From Ichthyophonus hoferi (lineage: Eukaryota; Opisthokonta; Ichthyosporea; Ichthyophonida; Ichthyophonidae): DNA of 20,740 bases. The position numbers and the translations under genes were made by a program. Within the stretch, counting starts at the first letter, position 1. Each line of letters opens with the position of its first letter. The notes beneath the pieces were generated by a model. It was given only the letters and a program-made list of their open reading frames with translations, had not been told where the DNA came from and ran no database searches. Below are positions 10,424-20,216 of this stretch, piece by piece. The stretch lies in the NCBI GenBank assembly GCA_002751075.1, contig NAOQ01000795.1, positions 7,909 through 28,648 on the forward strand. The letters run 5' to 3'.

Positions 10424-11381
10424 TTATAAATTATAGAATGTTGTAGTTAAACTTGAGTTGAAATTAAGGCTCCTTTGGATGTAAATTTTCATTGCTTCCT
10501 TCGTATTAACAATTGACCTATATGTATAAATTTTACTTTTCAATAACCGGAATACATTTTCAATCAGTCTTTTCCAGTGAGTATGCGGGCAAATACAGTA
10601 TTGTAATGGAATTGGCCATCAACAAATTTTTAACTTTACGAGAATGATGAAATTTCACATTGTCCATCACTAGGACTGTACTCGGATGTAGGTAATTGCT
10701 CTTGATTGCCTCATGAAAGAATGCTAGAAAGTCTCCTGCATTAAATACAATATCGATCATCTTTTTATAAATGAGGCTAGAGAGAGGAAGAAGACTACAC
10801 ATGGATGTATTTTGTCCTCTTAATGGATTAGCGAATGCTACGGCATCTTCGTTTAACATCGCACATCCGTAATGTGAAGATAGATGTAAATGAAATCCAC
10901 ATTCATCTAAGAATACAATTGCCTTGTTCCTCATTCCCATTATCGTTACAGCATAGTCTGCAACTACTTTCAAATGCAATTCTGTTAGAACCACATTTAG
11001 CTTTTGCTTCAACCTCTTCCTGGTAACCACTCAACTTAAATACCATATTCAACTTAGAATGCCTGATCCATTCTCCTTCATTGATAAGGATCTCTCTCAA
11101 TCCAACTTGTGTGAGAGAGTTGTCCCTACTAATCACCTCGCACACCTTTGTTTCAATTGAGACTTTCTTCGCCCTTCTCCCACCTTTCCTTCTGATAAAT
11201 GACTCAAAATTGCATTCTCCCTCATTTGTCTTCACATATTTCTTCAGTCAATAGATTCCAAACCTACTTGTACTAGTTATAACGGATATGCTTTGAACTT
11301 TTTCCGTTGGTAAAAGTCGCACGATTTGGCTGAACAATTCCTTATTCAGGCAAAAACTTTACAATTACTATTTTCTGCCAT
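10424..11381 (-). pseudogene. Broken DDE_3 (Tc1/IS630-like) transposase
   Basis: Reading minus, an ATG at 11381 (MAENSNCK) starts a ~319-codon region, normal for the family, but the frame is interrupted. There is a shift near 11347, a TGA at 11248-11250 where relatives have Trp (IY-stop-LKK), a shift near 11030 and another near 10585; a TAA closes it at 10424-10426. Parts in order: a helix-turn-helix (QIVRLLPTEKVQSIS, then TSRFGIY), a second basic/HTH part (RRKGGRRAKKV, then SLTQVGLREIL), first catalytic Asp in VFLDECGFHLHL, second Asp in VLVMDNVKFHHSRKV, then ITILYLPAYS and, in a shifted frame, LIENVFRLLKSK carrying the acidic third residue at about D34E spacing. In intact elements this enzyme cuts and rejoins the transposon ends at TA sites; this copy cannot. 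Confidence 0.85.
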
Positions 11382-11583
11382 TTGCAATATCTACGTAATT
11401 ATATATATATGTGTATGTATTTGTAAATTACAAAATATACTCTTAGAGGGTGGTTTATGTATATAATTGAAACGCAAATATATAATTAAAATTAAGGTGT
11501 GTAAAGTTGTTGTTCTCCTTTTCAAATTATTCTAGATATATATTTTCTTTTGTACCAATGTTTTCCTCAAAAAAAAAAAAACT

Positions 11584-11624
11584 ATGAGAAATATATAGAA
11601 AAAGTACAATTCCTCTAGTAAAAA
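11584..11624 (-). repeat. Inverted repeat, right arm of the Tc1-like element
   Basis: The partner of 10272-10311. On the minus strand it reads TTTTTACTAGAGGAATTGTA followed by CTTTTTCTATATATTTCTC. The AT-rich sequence inward of it (to about 11545) also pairs weakly with the left side. Confidence 0.75.
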
Positions 11625-11748
11625 TAGCAAATATGTAAATTTCTTTCAATTTCCTCTTTATTACGTATTCTACTTTGTTTTATTATTATTTGTTGGAACC
11701 AAAGCGTTCAAAGATTTTTTTCACAACTAATTCCTTTACGATGCATGA

Positions 11749-11851
11749 CCGAGCCATCCCAATGAGACATGATACTGTAAGATGAGGCAATCCTAGTGGC
11801 TCTCTATATTTTATTAATTGTATTAGCCAATAATAATATGTTTATGATTGG
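11749..11851 (+). repeat. Dispersed repeat, copy B
   Basis: GAGCCATCCCAATGAGACAT, then GGCAATCCTAGTGGCTCTC, then AATTGTATTAGCCAATAATA follow the same order as copies A and C. It begins about 40 bp beyond the right tip of the Tc1-like element. Confidence 0.6.
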
Positions 11852-12410
11852 GCCTTTGATTACATCACCTTAGAAACAATAGTCGGGAATGTATAAAAGG
11901 AACAAGAACAAAAAAACCCAATAAAATTTACTGTTTTCAGTTGCCAATATTTACTGTTCAATCAATGTGCTTTATATTTTGTTTCATATTATGTCCATAG
12001 TTGTCAAATAATTTGACGTAGATAATTCAGATACCTTACTATAAGGCCAACAAGTTGAGTATGGTGTTGATTCTTCTGATACTATAGCTATATACACGCA
12101 GCCACAATTACATAGGTTATAGTTATTACATATACAATACATCACCAAGTAAGAGATTATACCAAAGCTTCTAGATCATTGATCAACAGAGGGAGATTCA
12201 GTAGCAGCTGGATAGAGCCTTAGCCTGCCCTTTGCCTGATGACACTAACTGATAGAACTAAGTACAACAGAACTAGTCCTATTTCCAATATGACAATATT
12301 TTGTATATTTAAAATTTTCATTTAATTTTGAGATCTTTCCATCTATTTTCCGAATTTGTCTACAGTTCAAATGGATTTTTCAATGCATAGTTTACAAGCA
12401 CTTATATTGG

Positions 12411-12600
12411 TGCATTGGCAATGAGCCATTCAAATAAGTACAAAGATTATCGAGATAGGATCCGACATTCCCAGTGGATCTCAGCTCTTTCATGAATTGC
12501 ATAAGTCAATAGGAATATTTATGAATGGTACCCCAAATTAAATTATTGAACACAGCTCGATGGGTGTCAAAAAAATAACACCCGCGGTAAAACAAAATAT
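12411..12600 (+). repeat. Dispersed repeat, copy C
   Basis: TTGGCAATGAGCCATTCAAA, then CATTCCCAGTGGATCTCAG, then TGAATTGCATAAGTCAATAG correspond to copy A at 8941-9060. The shared 3' landmark ACCCGCGKTAAAAYAAAAT occurs at about 9116-9134 in copy A and 12578-12598 here, so A and C are collinear over about 190 bp. Confidence 0.65.
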
Positions 12601-14007
12601 TAAAGAAAAAAAAAATCAATAATAAAGGACCCGCTCCCACATACGCAGTACCAATAGCAAAACACGAGGTTCTCGTAAACGCACATAAAAATACTTTGTA
12701 TTTAATTATATATGTATGTAATAACCTCATCGTTATTGTAATGTCTAATCCACCATTAGCTCTCGCATACGCTAATCAGTGTCCAGATCTCTCGCTCGTT
12801 CTGCATACTAACATTAAATAGCGACGGTAGTTATTATTTACATGGTAATATATAACCCCTTACAGATCAATAGCATTGGGTGATTTCCACATTCGCACCC
12901 CACTGTGCCAAAACATCTATCCCTTCTGAGATAGAACCGAAATAGAATTACTACAGCCAGTTACTTAAAGAGTTAGTATACGAGCCTTCTATAAAACCTA
13001 TATCACAACAGCTGTGCCTTAAAAACAGATATGATCAAGTGACTATTACTAGCACTGATTAACAATATCAAATACTACCAGTTATAGAATTGGAGATCCC
13101 AACAGCTATGGACAAGTCAATAGAACTGCCACAGTTTCTAGTATTAATCTCATTTATATTAAGTGCATAATTAAATCTTAATGTGTGACCATTTGGATTT
13201 TTAGATTGACGTAAGCTATATCTACTATTAAGCTAATATATGTTCTCTTCAATGTAGATTAAGTTCTGATAGTGATAATCATTGTTAATCTTATCAATCC
13301 AATCTAGAAAGATGTAATCGTATTATACATGGGTCACAAGATAGTGTTAATATACTTTATATATAAAATTATAAATACTGTATTGGGCAACCACAACAAT
13401 TTTAAATACAGATATAGATTTATAGAGCTAAATTAGTAAATGAACTTGGTTATTTTCTGTAAATACCTCATCCTGATATATTATTATATATCCTTAATTA
13501 ATTAATTACAACCCATCACAATTCTTAACTGTCATCTGTTGCATGTGCATGTCAATGGTCAATTTAAACACATTTTAAATTTTCGTAACAAGGATTCTGA
13601 TTAGCCCTGGCTTTTATTATTTATTAAATTAAAATGTAATTACCTCTAAATTTAATGAGACCAGCTCATAGATTCATTCTCTCGTCACAAATTGATGACT
13701 AATTTTGAGGTATATGATAGTATGTATAAATAAAGAACAGAACGAACCTGTACTTTCATACCTCATAGGGGGTCGTTATATATGAACAAATGAACCGATG
13801 AAAATGAAACACATAGATATACATAATTTTATTAATATAACATGTAAACTACATATGCATATGCACCTACATTTACACTTTTCTCTATCTCTTATCTCTT
13901 ATCTGTATATAAACATACACATATAAATATACAATTGAATTTTTTACCACACTACACCACACAAAAAACAAAACTAACAAACACATACAACCTAATTAAG
14001 TAATTAT
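12601..14007. other. Intergenic DNA downstream of the HSF gene
   Basis: No exon, RNA gene or mobile element recognised. The part next to 14008 should hold the HSF 3' UTR; an AATAAA on the minus strand at 13828-13833, 175 nt past the stop, is the best-placed poly(A) signal. Confidence 0.55.
13828..13833 (-). terminator. Candidate poly(A) signal of the HSF gene
   Basis: The minus strand has AATAAA within an AT-rich stretch 175 nt past the stop codon, a plausible 3' UTR length. A second AATAAA (14007-14012) overlaps the stop codon itself and seems too early to be the main signal. Confidence 0.35.
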
Positions 14008-17000
14008 TTATTCTTTCTTCTGATTGGCCTGGTACACACTGGGCCCAGTGAAGTTTCCACGGTAATTACCGGAAGGATTGTTACAATTAGTATTAGTATT
14101 GGAATATTGATTATTAGTACCACCAAAAGATAAATCAGCCGGAGGAGCCAAACTATCTCCCAATGAATACGAATAATCAGTCTGATTAACCTGATTAACG
14201 CGCTGTTGTGATTCGTTGTGATTGGGGTTGAAATCCATATTTAGCGAATAGGAATCTACACCTTGGGACCCCATGTACCCACCCATGAGATTGTTGTCGT
14301 TAAGGTCAGTGATAGTAGCCCCAGCAGTAGGCTTGTTAACTTGAGACGTGGAGTTGGTAGAGAAGAAGTCCTGGAGCTACAAAGTAAGAGAGAAGGTTAT
14401 TTGGGTGGGTATAGGGATATGAATATATATATACGTATATATATATACACAATTATGTACAAACATCTCTATACACATCTATACTTATACCCATATATGC
14501 CTACATACATACCTATGCCTATACCTATATCTACCTATATGCATATCGACAAATATACCTACCCCAGAGTTCGCGGCATTACTAGACCCAGGCACAGTTC
14601 CTATAAGATCGGGCATACCCAATCCCATTCCACTAGCATTGAAGAAGGCCGTATCAGTAGTTTTAGGCGTATGCTGATTGGAGAATATAGGTGGCGGGCC
14701 GAGTATACTAACATCTTCCCCTTGGCCCGGCCCGACTGGGCGACAACCCGACGGGTCAAGCGAGATTTCTTCGTCATCGCTCTGTATATGTAGGATGAGG
14801 TGGGGGAGGGAGAGGGAGGGAAAGAGGGTATAATTATTATTTATATGAATAGGAATAATAGTAATAATAATAGCAACAATAATATATACGAACCCATGTG
14901 CGTAGTTTCAACGGTTACAATTAAAACACATAAGTCAATAATATATATAGTTATGCAAATAAACCCAGAACGAGGTAAATTGATAGATATAGGTTTAATG
15001 ACTTCAACTCTTAACACATGTAAAATCAATACCCTCACTCTACTAACCAATTAACAAACCAATCAATAAACGCAATTAAAAATAATTAAAAATAAAATTA
15101 AAAGCAGACGCACTCCCTCCATCCTTAGCTGCAACATAATAAGCAGTTAATCGTTTTCAACCAACCAACCAATCAATACCATTAAAATATATAAAACATA
15201 GCCCCTTGCCCTTTCAACCAACCAATCAACGCAGATAAAATATGAAGAAAAAACACATTCATTCCCCCCTTAGCTGCAACATAACAAGCAGTTTATCTTT
15301 TCCAACTAACCAATCAATTAACACCATTAATATATATATATATATATTGGTATGATATGATTGGTTTGCATCTCATTGTTACGTGTATGGCACACTAACA
15401 TATTGGCCCATCCATTATAATCTCTCCAGCAACAAATAGTTGACCAATAGTCCTACTACGTTAAAAATAGTATAGACGGTGTATTGGATGGCATGTCAAT
15501 GCATTATATGTAGTTTAGATTGGTTTTATCATGCTGTGATATATAACAACATAATATAATGTACTACAATCTAATACAATACAAACTCTAACCCAACCAA
15601 TCAATTAACACCATTAAAAAATCCTACCAACCCATCTTACCTGTAGCATTAAACGTTGCTTATCCTTTCCTACCAACCTATCTGGAGCGTAGATAGAAGT
15701 GAGAAAGTAGAGTATACGGTTGATAGTCTGTTGTTGTAGGTGATGCCTAGTCTTTAGCTTGCTCATTTCTACCCATATTGTTTTGTTGTCCGTATCCAGA
15801 TTTTGTAGTCGCTCCTGCATCACTGTTTGTTGGCTTTGTATAGCCTGTGTTTCGGTAGGAATAGTTAGTAATAGATAGTAATAGTAGTAGTATAGTAGGA
15901 ATAGATAGTAATGGGAGTAGTATAGTAGGAATATAGTAATGGGAGTGAGTAGTATGGTTAGTAATAGTAGTAGTATAAAAGGAATACTTAGTAATAGTAG
16001 TAGTATAGTAGGAATAGATAATAATAGTAGTAATATAGTAGAAATAGATAGTAATAATAGCAGTATAGTAGAAATAGATAGTAATAGTAGTAGTATAGTA
16101 GAAATAGATAGTAGTAGTAGTAGTAGTATAGTAGGAATGGTAGCAAAGTAGGTAATAATAGTAGTAATAAGGTAGAGATAGGAATAGAAATATAATAATA
16201 TGTATGTCCAGATATGATAGTATAATAGTATAATAAACACACAACCTTTTATTGGATAAGATTGCATAAATTAGAATGAAAAAAAACCCAGAAAAGTAGT
16301 AAGAAACAGTAAAACAATAACAGCACCTGTAGGTGGGTAACAATAAAAGTTTAATTTTTAATTTTTTTAAAAACTTACTTGCATATCAAGTAATACACGT
16401 TTTAAACTTTCTCCTTTTGGTCTAGTTGTATCTGTGGAGCCTGCCTTTCGTTTAACCTGTGTGCCAATCATTTCGTGGGTTTAAAACGGTCCTTGGTTAC
16501 ATGTTCAATCAGTTGCTTTACAACATAAAACAAGATTAATAAAGCAATGAAAATTGAGATTAGCTATGGTATTGTATTGGTTGTGGATGGAAATGGTATA
16601 AAAAATGGTAGTATGCTATACTATATTGTGTTGTATCTATGACAATATGTAATGATATATGGTATATGTACGTATTATATACCTCTAAAATAAACAATAT
16701 CATTAGCAGACTACTAGGATAGAGATGCAAATGAGATATTGGTATAGTATACAAAAAAAAAAAAAATGTAAATGAGAGATGGACAAAAATAACCTAATAT
16801 ATTAGAGTAGAAAGTTGGAGAGAGCGGAGAAAAAAGAAGAAAATAATAATAATATCAACTAAAACCTACTTGAGATAGAAGCGCTAGCTGTCCTCGTTTA
16901 AACTTTGGGTTTGCAAATTCCCATTCTTGTGAACCAGTTGTTAAGGCTCCCTGTTGTACATCTAGGACTTTGTGGAAGTCATACATGTTTAGTTGTCTTA

Positions 17001-17235
17001 CAAAGCTGGAGAAATTGTTATGCTTGAAGAATTTTGGTAACACTTCCTTTGCAAATGTAACAGGGTCATGCACCCTAAAACTATAGCCATTTGGACTCCA
17101 GGAAATAAGATGATCACAGGATCTGTCTTCAACCATAGCTAGAAGCTTTTGGAGGAAGGTAGATACCCCAGTGGTAGGATTGGTATAGTCTACATCATCA
17201 GCCATGGTGGAATGTTGAAAAAAAGCTTCCGACAT
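14008..17235 (-). CDS. Heat shock transcription factor (HSF1-type), 5 exons, 411 aa
   Basis: Exons in order: 16870-17235, 16379-16456, 15641-15844, 14563-14781, 14008-14376; total 1236 nt, all four introns (413, 534, 859, 186 nt) phase 0 with GT..AG ends. Seen: winged-helix HSF DNA-binding domain about 25-125 (STFLQKLLAMVED; FAKEVLPKFFKHNNF; recognition helix SSFVRQLNMYDFHKV at 76-90; wing; GQLALLSQVKRK); a Lys/Arg stretch; the HR-A/B heptad region, mainly 140-202 (QSQQTVMQERLQNL, IWVEMSKL, INRILYFLTS), which trimerises HSFs; an acidic start to the C-terminal part (SDDEEISLD, 217-225); and an Asn/Gln/Ser/Tyr-rich tail (290-411). There is no receiver domain, so it is not Skn7. Known role: a nuclear trimer binding nGAAn arrays and activating chaperone genes. 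The start at 17235 gives the longest frame, but Met11 (17203-17205) lies in CCACCATGG, a much better context. I saw no clean three-unit heat shock element upstream. Confidence 0.93.
14802..14828 (+). other. Purine/G-rich tract opposite the HSF intron 3 acceptor
   Basis: The plus strand has five runs of three or more guanines spaced by 1-4 bases, a G-quadruplex-type pattern. On the transcribed strand it is CCCTC-repeat pyrimidine DNA ending about 20 nt before the CAG acceptor of exon 4, so its most direct role is as the polypyrimidine tract. Confidence 0.6.
15045..15330. repeat. Diverged tandem repeats with CCAATCAA words in HSF intron 3
   Basis: Two copies about 145 bp apart (15110-15186 and 15255-15329) share CTTAGCTGCAACATAA, AAGCAGTT, TTTTC, then CCAATCAAT and ACCATTAA. 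CCAATCAA occurs at 15059, 15169, 15222, 15310 and again at 15597. A shorter third piece (15590-15616) repeats ACCAATCAATTAACACCATT. All lie within the 859-nt intron. Confidence 0.75.
15850..16145. repeat. 30-bp minisatellite in HSF intron 2
   Basis: About nine units. On the plus strand typical units begin GRAATAGATAGTAA and end TAGTATAGTA; most are 30 bp, a few are longer by multiples of three. Units nearest 16000-16130 are the most alike. Because the unit length is divisible by three and contains few stops, it creates long meaningless open frames on both strands. On the transcribed strand it is a pyrimidine-rich, almost AG-free run that leads directly into the exon 3 acceptor. Confidence 0.9.
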
Positions 17236-18685
17236 TTTTCAAACAGAATAACGATTAGGTAGTGGTTGTGGTTGTGGCAGTTACTTTAAATAACCCCAAG
17301 GATAAAGTGGTAAAGGTGAAAAAAAAAAATGAAAAAAAGGCTGGTGCCTTAGTGTACAAAATTGGAATTGAACGAGAGGATTATTGGGTTATAACTAACA
17401 GTAGTAGCCGTTACCCAGGTAAGGAAGATGCGAAAACTACTAAAATTGGAAAGCATTTGCTCAGTGATTATAGTATATGTACGACAAAAGAAAAGAAGAA
17501 GGAGAGAGGTAAGAAAAAAAATGCTAGTATGGAAGCGTAAAAGGGAGGTTATAATCTGGGTTTTATTTGCTGAGCTGTATGAAACTCAATGTTATAATTT
17601 GTAAAAAATATTAAAAGTTTTTGAAAATACATATGTCTATGTAGTAGCATGCAGCTATATTAACTCTCTAAATATACCTATTAAATATATAAACAACTAC
17701 AAACCATAAAAATATATTAATAAAACATGGGTTTCGACATTAAAATGAGGCTATGCCACAGTTTCATCCACAAGAAGCTGTTAGTCAGATAAACGGCTGT
17801 TGGTATATATATCACCATAAAATCATGGTATATCTCACACGAATTGGAAATTTAAATTAAAACTATTTAAAATATTCGACTTATTAAGAAACATTATAGA
17901 TTCCTCTGGATTGACTTTAGCACGACTTGATAATTTTGAAATTTGGTAATGAATTAAATAGTTTAAAATATGTTATCCAGTTAAAATTTAATATGCTATT
18001 TATGGGATAGATAGGAGAGGCGGTAGTGTCAAAGACAGATCCGGTAAAGATCTGGTTTGCTCTTTATTAAAATCAGAATAGTCCTTGGGTATATGTCATA
18101 AACAAATAAATGTATTGGTGTAATCACTAAATCATAAGATATTTATTGTGACTTGTGTTTTTATTAACCGCCAATGGTAATTAAGTCGTCTGATCTGTCA
18201 AAACCTTAAAAAATTTAAAATACTTTAAATTTCTCCAAGTAAACGGACTCGATTTGTGTGGCCGATATTTTCATTGACTTTCTCAAACTGCTCCAAATTC
18301 TACACATACCGAATTCCAAGTATAACCTTAATTAGCTAAATTAAGACACCAGAAGTATGAGTAATAAAACCTATCTTCCAGATTCGTTCGGTAACAAGTT
18401 TATATAGCTTATTGAATTTGTAATTTTTATTAAAGTTTACAAACATAACATATACATAAAATGTACATATATTACTATCCTATATTACTACCATAAATCA
18501 AGGTTACAATAATAATCATAATCGGAGTTAATTAATAAAAGCTATGAATTACCATATACAGATATATCAATCTCTACACAATAAATTCCGAACAATCCCT
18601 TACAAACATAAAAACATAACTGGAGGGAGATAGTTTCACATAATATGGAATAGTTGCTAATGCTATTGTTAAAACGGTAAAAATA
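17236..18685. other. HSF upstream region, no confident gene
   Basis: The first 300 bp are CT-rich on the HSF coding strand (for example CTCTCTCCTTCTTC near 17490-17515), as in many fungal promoters. The plus strand is open from 17259 to 17540 (lysine-rich, no ATG at its start, no recognised family). From 17541 to 18685 I see only AT-rich DNA without exons or repeats. No three-unit heat shock element was found by eye. Confidence 0.5.
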
Positions 18686-20150
18686 TAAGGCAAGCATACC
18701 CAGTCTTTATCTTAAGCCGTTACTCTGACAATAGCACAGGCCAGGTGGCAGACTATAGTAAGGAAAACTAAAAAATCATCTCAACCACGCGGTGGTTAAT
18801 GTATACTAAATGTATACGACGTAGTGTACATGAGCAAATAACTATAAATAACTGAGATTGCCTCTGCCAATAGAGATCAGCCTATCCACATGGATTAAGA
18901 TCAGGCCATGAATTCCCAATCTGGGGAAGAGCAACACATGTTTCCTAATTCACGTGTTCTAGGAGCTTTGATTTGCTCAACAATGTTCCGTCTTACAGTA
19001 AACACTAGAGAAAAGTCAGCAGGAGGCAGCACAAATGAAATACCTAATACCAACCACCCAACCCTTCAACCGGAACTACACATTCCAGGCCATTTTCTCT
19101 GCGAATGTCACAATCAAGGCCGCCACCATCCGGAAATGGTACCTACGCAGTTAACTCGCTATATTAACATTTAGAGGACATCCTATGAATATAACCCGGC
19201 CAAGGTTTCACGGATAAAGACCCGCAAGACAACCTTCTCGATAAGCCTGGAGTCTCATGATATTATGGCTATATGGCTATCGTACAATGAAACAACCATC
19301 TATTAGTTTGTAATCCAACCGGAAGGAGAGGTAAGAGGGGAGTTACCCGGAGTAATGTTATTAGTATAATACAATCACGATTTTTCTATCAGAAATAATA
19401 GTATTAACACCTTTCGAAGATGAAATTTTCCCTACCTTACTGATCTCAAAGTGACAGTTTTCATTAGCCATAGCTGATTCTGTAGGAATACCTGTATATG
19501 AAGGTAACGTCTGTCCATTCACTTATTGCAAGGGACCAGTGCTTAAAATTCAGTAAGACTCCCACTATGTGATCCTTGTCTAATCAGTGAGATCGTCCGG
19601 GCTGATACTTTGCGATCTACCAGGCTGCTGGAGATCTATCCAACACCATTGGTCATTTATGTCTATCTAGAGATATATACACATGGTTGGTCTCTTCCAT
19701 TGATTACATTCATTCGTTACTATTATACCTGATCTATATAGTGGCCAGAGTTGGGAGTATCTTTATGCCACCCATTTTCTGGACCTATCCCCATTCAGGC
19801 GGCCTTCCACACCTCCTACCTGTCTTTCGAGACACAGTGCCATGTGAACTCTACGCTAAAAACTCTCCCATACACAGAACCACGTGGGATTGTAGACCGT
19901 ACGAGCGTAAGGCAGGGAATGGGAGGCCCTAGAAAATTTGATAGGGTGAAAGCTATTTAAATTGTAATGAGCATCACAAATGAATACGCAATCTGGACAC
20001 TGACACTGGTAAAGAGACCACCTCCTTGAGTCTATCATTAGAAACGGGATGATAAGGGCCAAGTGATTGGCTCCAAAGCTCACGATTCAGGGATCACAAG
20101 AAAAAGCGGATTACCATGATTACCTACCACTAATACATATGTAAAGGTGT
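18686..20150. other. Higher-GC island of unknown nature
   Basis: Visibly richer in G and C than the rest of the intergenic DNA, with frequent CpG. Open frames of 60-90 codons occur on both strands (18908-19174 plus; 19687-19932 plus; 19856-20083 minus) but none resembles a protein family, and they overlap one another. A weak direct repeat, TGAATTCCCAATCTGG at 18909 and TGAATACGCAATCTGG at 19981 (14/16), lies 1072 bp apart. It could be an old inserted element or an intergenic segment of different origin; I cannot decide. Confidence 0.4.
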
Positions 20151-20216
20151 TGAATGGTGAGTGGTTATTTATGCTATATTATCCTATCACAAATGGTACA
20201 ATACATTTATATTTAT

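Larger units (their letters stand above)
10080..11710 (-). mobile_element. Decayed Tc1/mariner-like DNA transposon (~1.6 kb)
   Basis: A broken DD34E-type transposase is bracketed by long, imperfect inverted ends. The strongest match is 10272-10311 against the reverse of 11584-11624; the outer tips pair GTTCTTCAAAATA (near 10089) with GTTCCAACAAATA (near 11698 on the minus strand). The left end carries about five ~21-25-bp repeats with TTCC/TCCC words between 10091 and 10200. Tip coordinates are accurate to perhaps 10 bp and I could not settle the TA target duplication. Age: old, judged by several frame breaks and diverged ends. Confidence 0.75.

Noticed and set aside
10835-11026. 63-codon plus-strand frame
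   Set aside because: Antisense to the transposase, whose DDE motifs are unambiguous on the minus strand.
12465-12482. tRNA-like box B word (GGATCCGACATTCCC region) in repeat copy C, suggesting a SINE
   Set aside because: The word is not kept in copies A and B, and no box A at the right distance is visible.
14263-14793. 176-codon open frame on the plus strand across HSF exons 4-5
   Set aside because: It is antisense to exons whose minus-strand translation is collinear and in frame with HSF; the intron part is microsatellite-like and it resembles no family.
15850-16145. CRISPR-like array of short repeats
   Set aside because: Repeats are contiguous, low-complexity and degenerate, with no unique spacers, and lie in an intron of a eukaryotic gene.
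15614-16343. Long open frames (84-217 codons) rich in Leu/Tyr/Thr/Ile through the minisatellite on the minus strand
   Set aside because: The 30-bp unit is divisible by three and poor in stops, so several frames are open at once. Only the 15641-15844 part is real coding sequence (HSF exon 3); retention of intron 2 would hit a stop (GTA AGT TTT TAA) right after exon 2.
14008-17235. Skn7 or Sfl1 identity for the HSF-domain protein
   Set aside because: No receiver domain follows the DNA-binding domain, and the helix reads LNMYDFHKV with an HR-A/B heptad region, which fits HSF1-type proteins better; YDF alone is shared with Skn7.
19687-20083. Overlapping open frames in the GC-richer island, one with a CQCPDC word resembling a zinc knuckle
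   Set aside because: Frames on both strands overlap, have no family match by eye, and lack flanking exons; the cysteine spacing is too short to call a zinc-binding motif.
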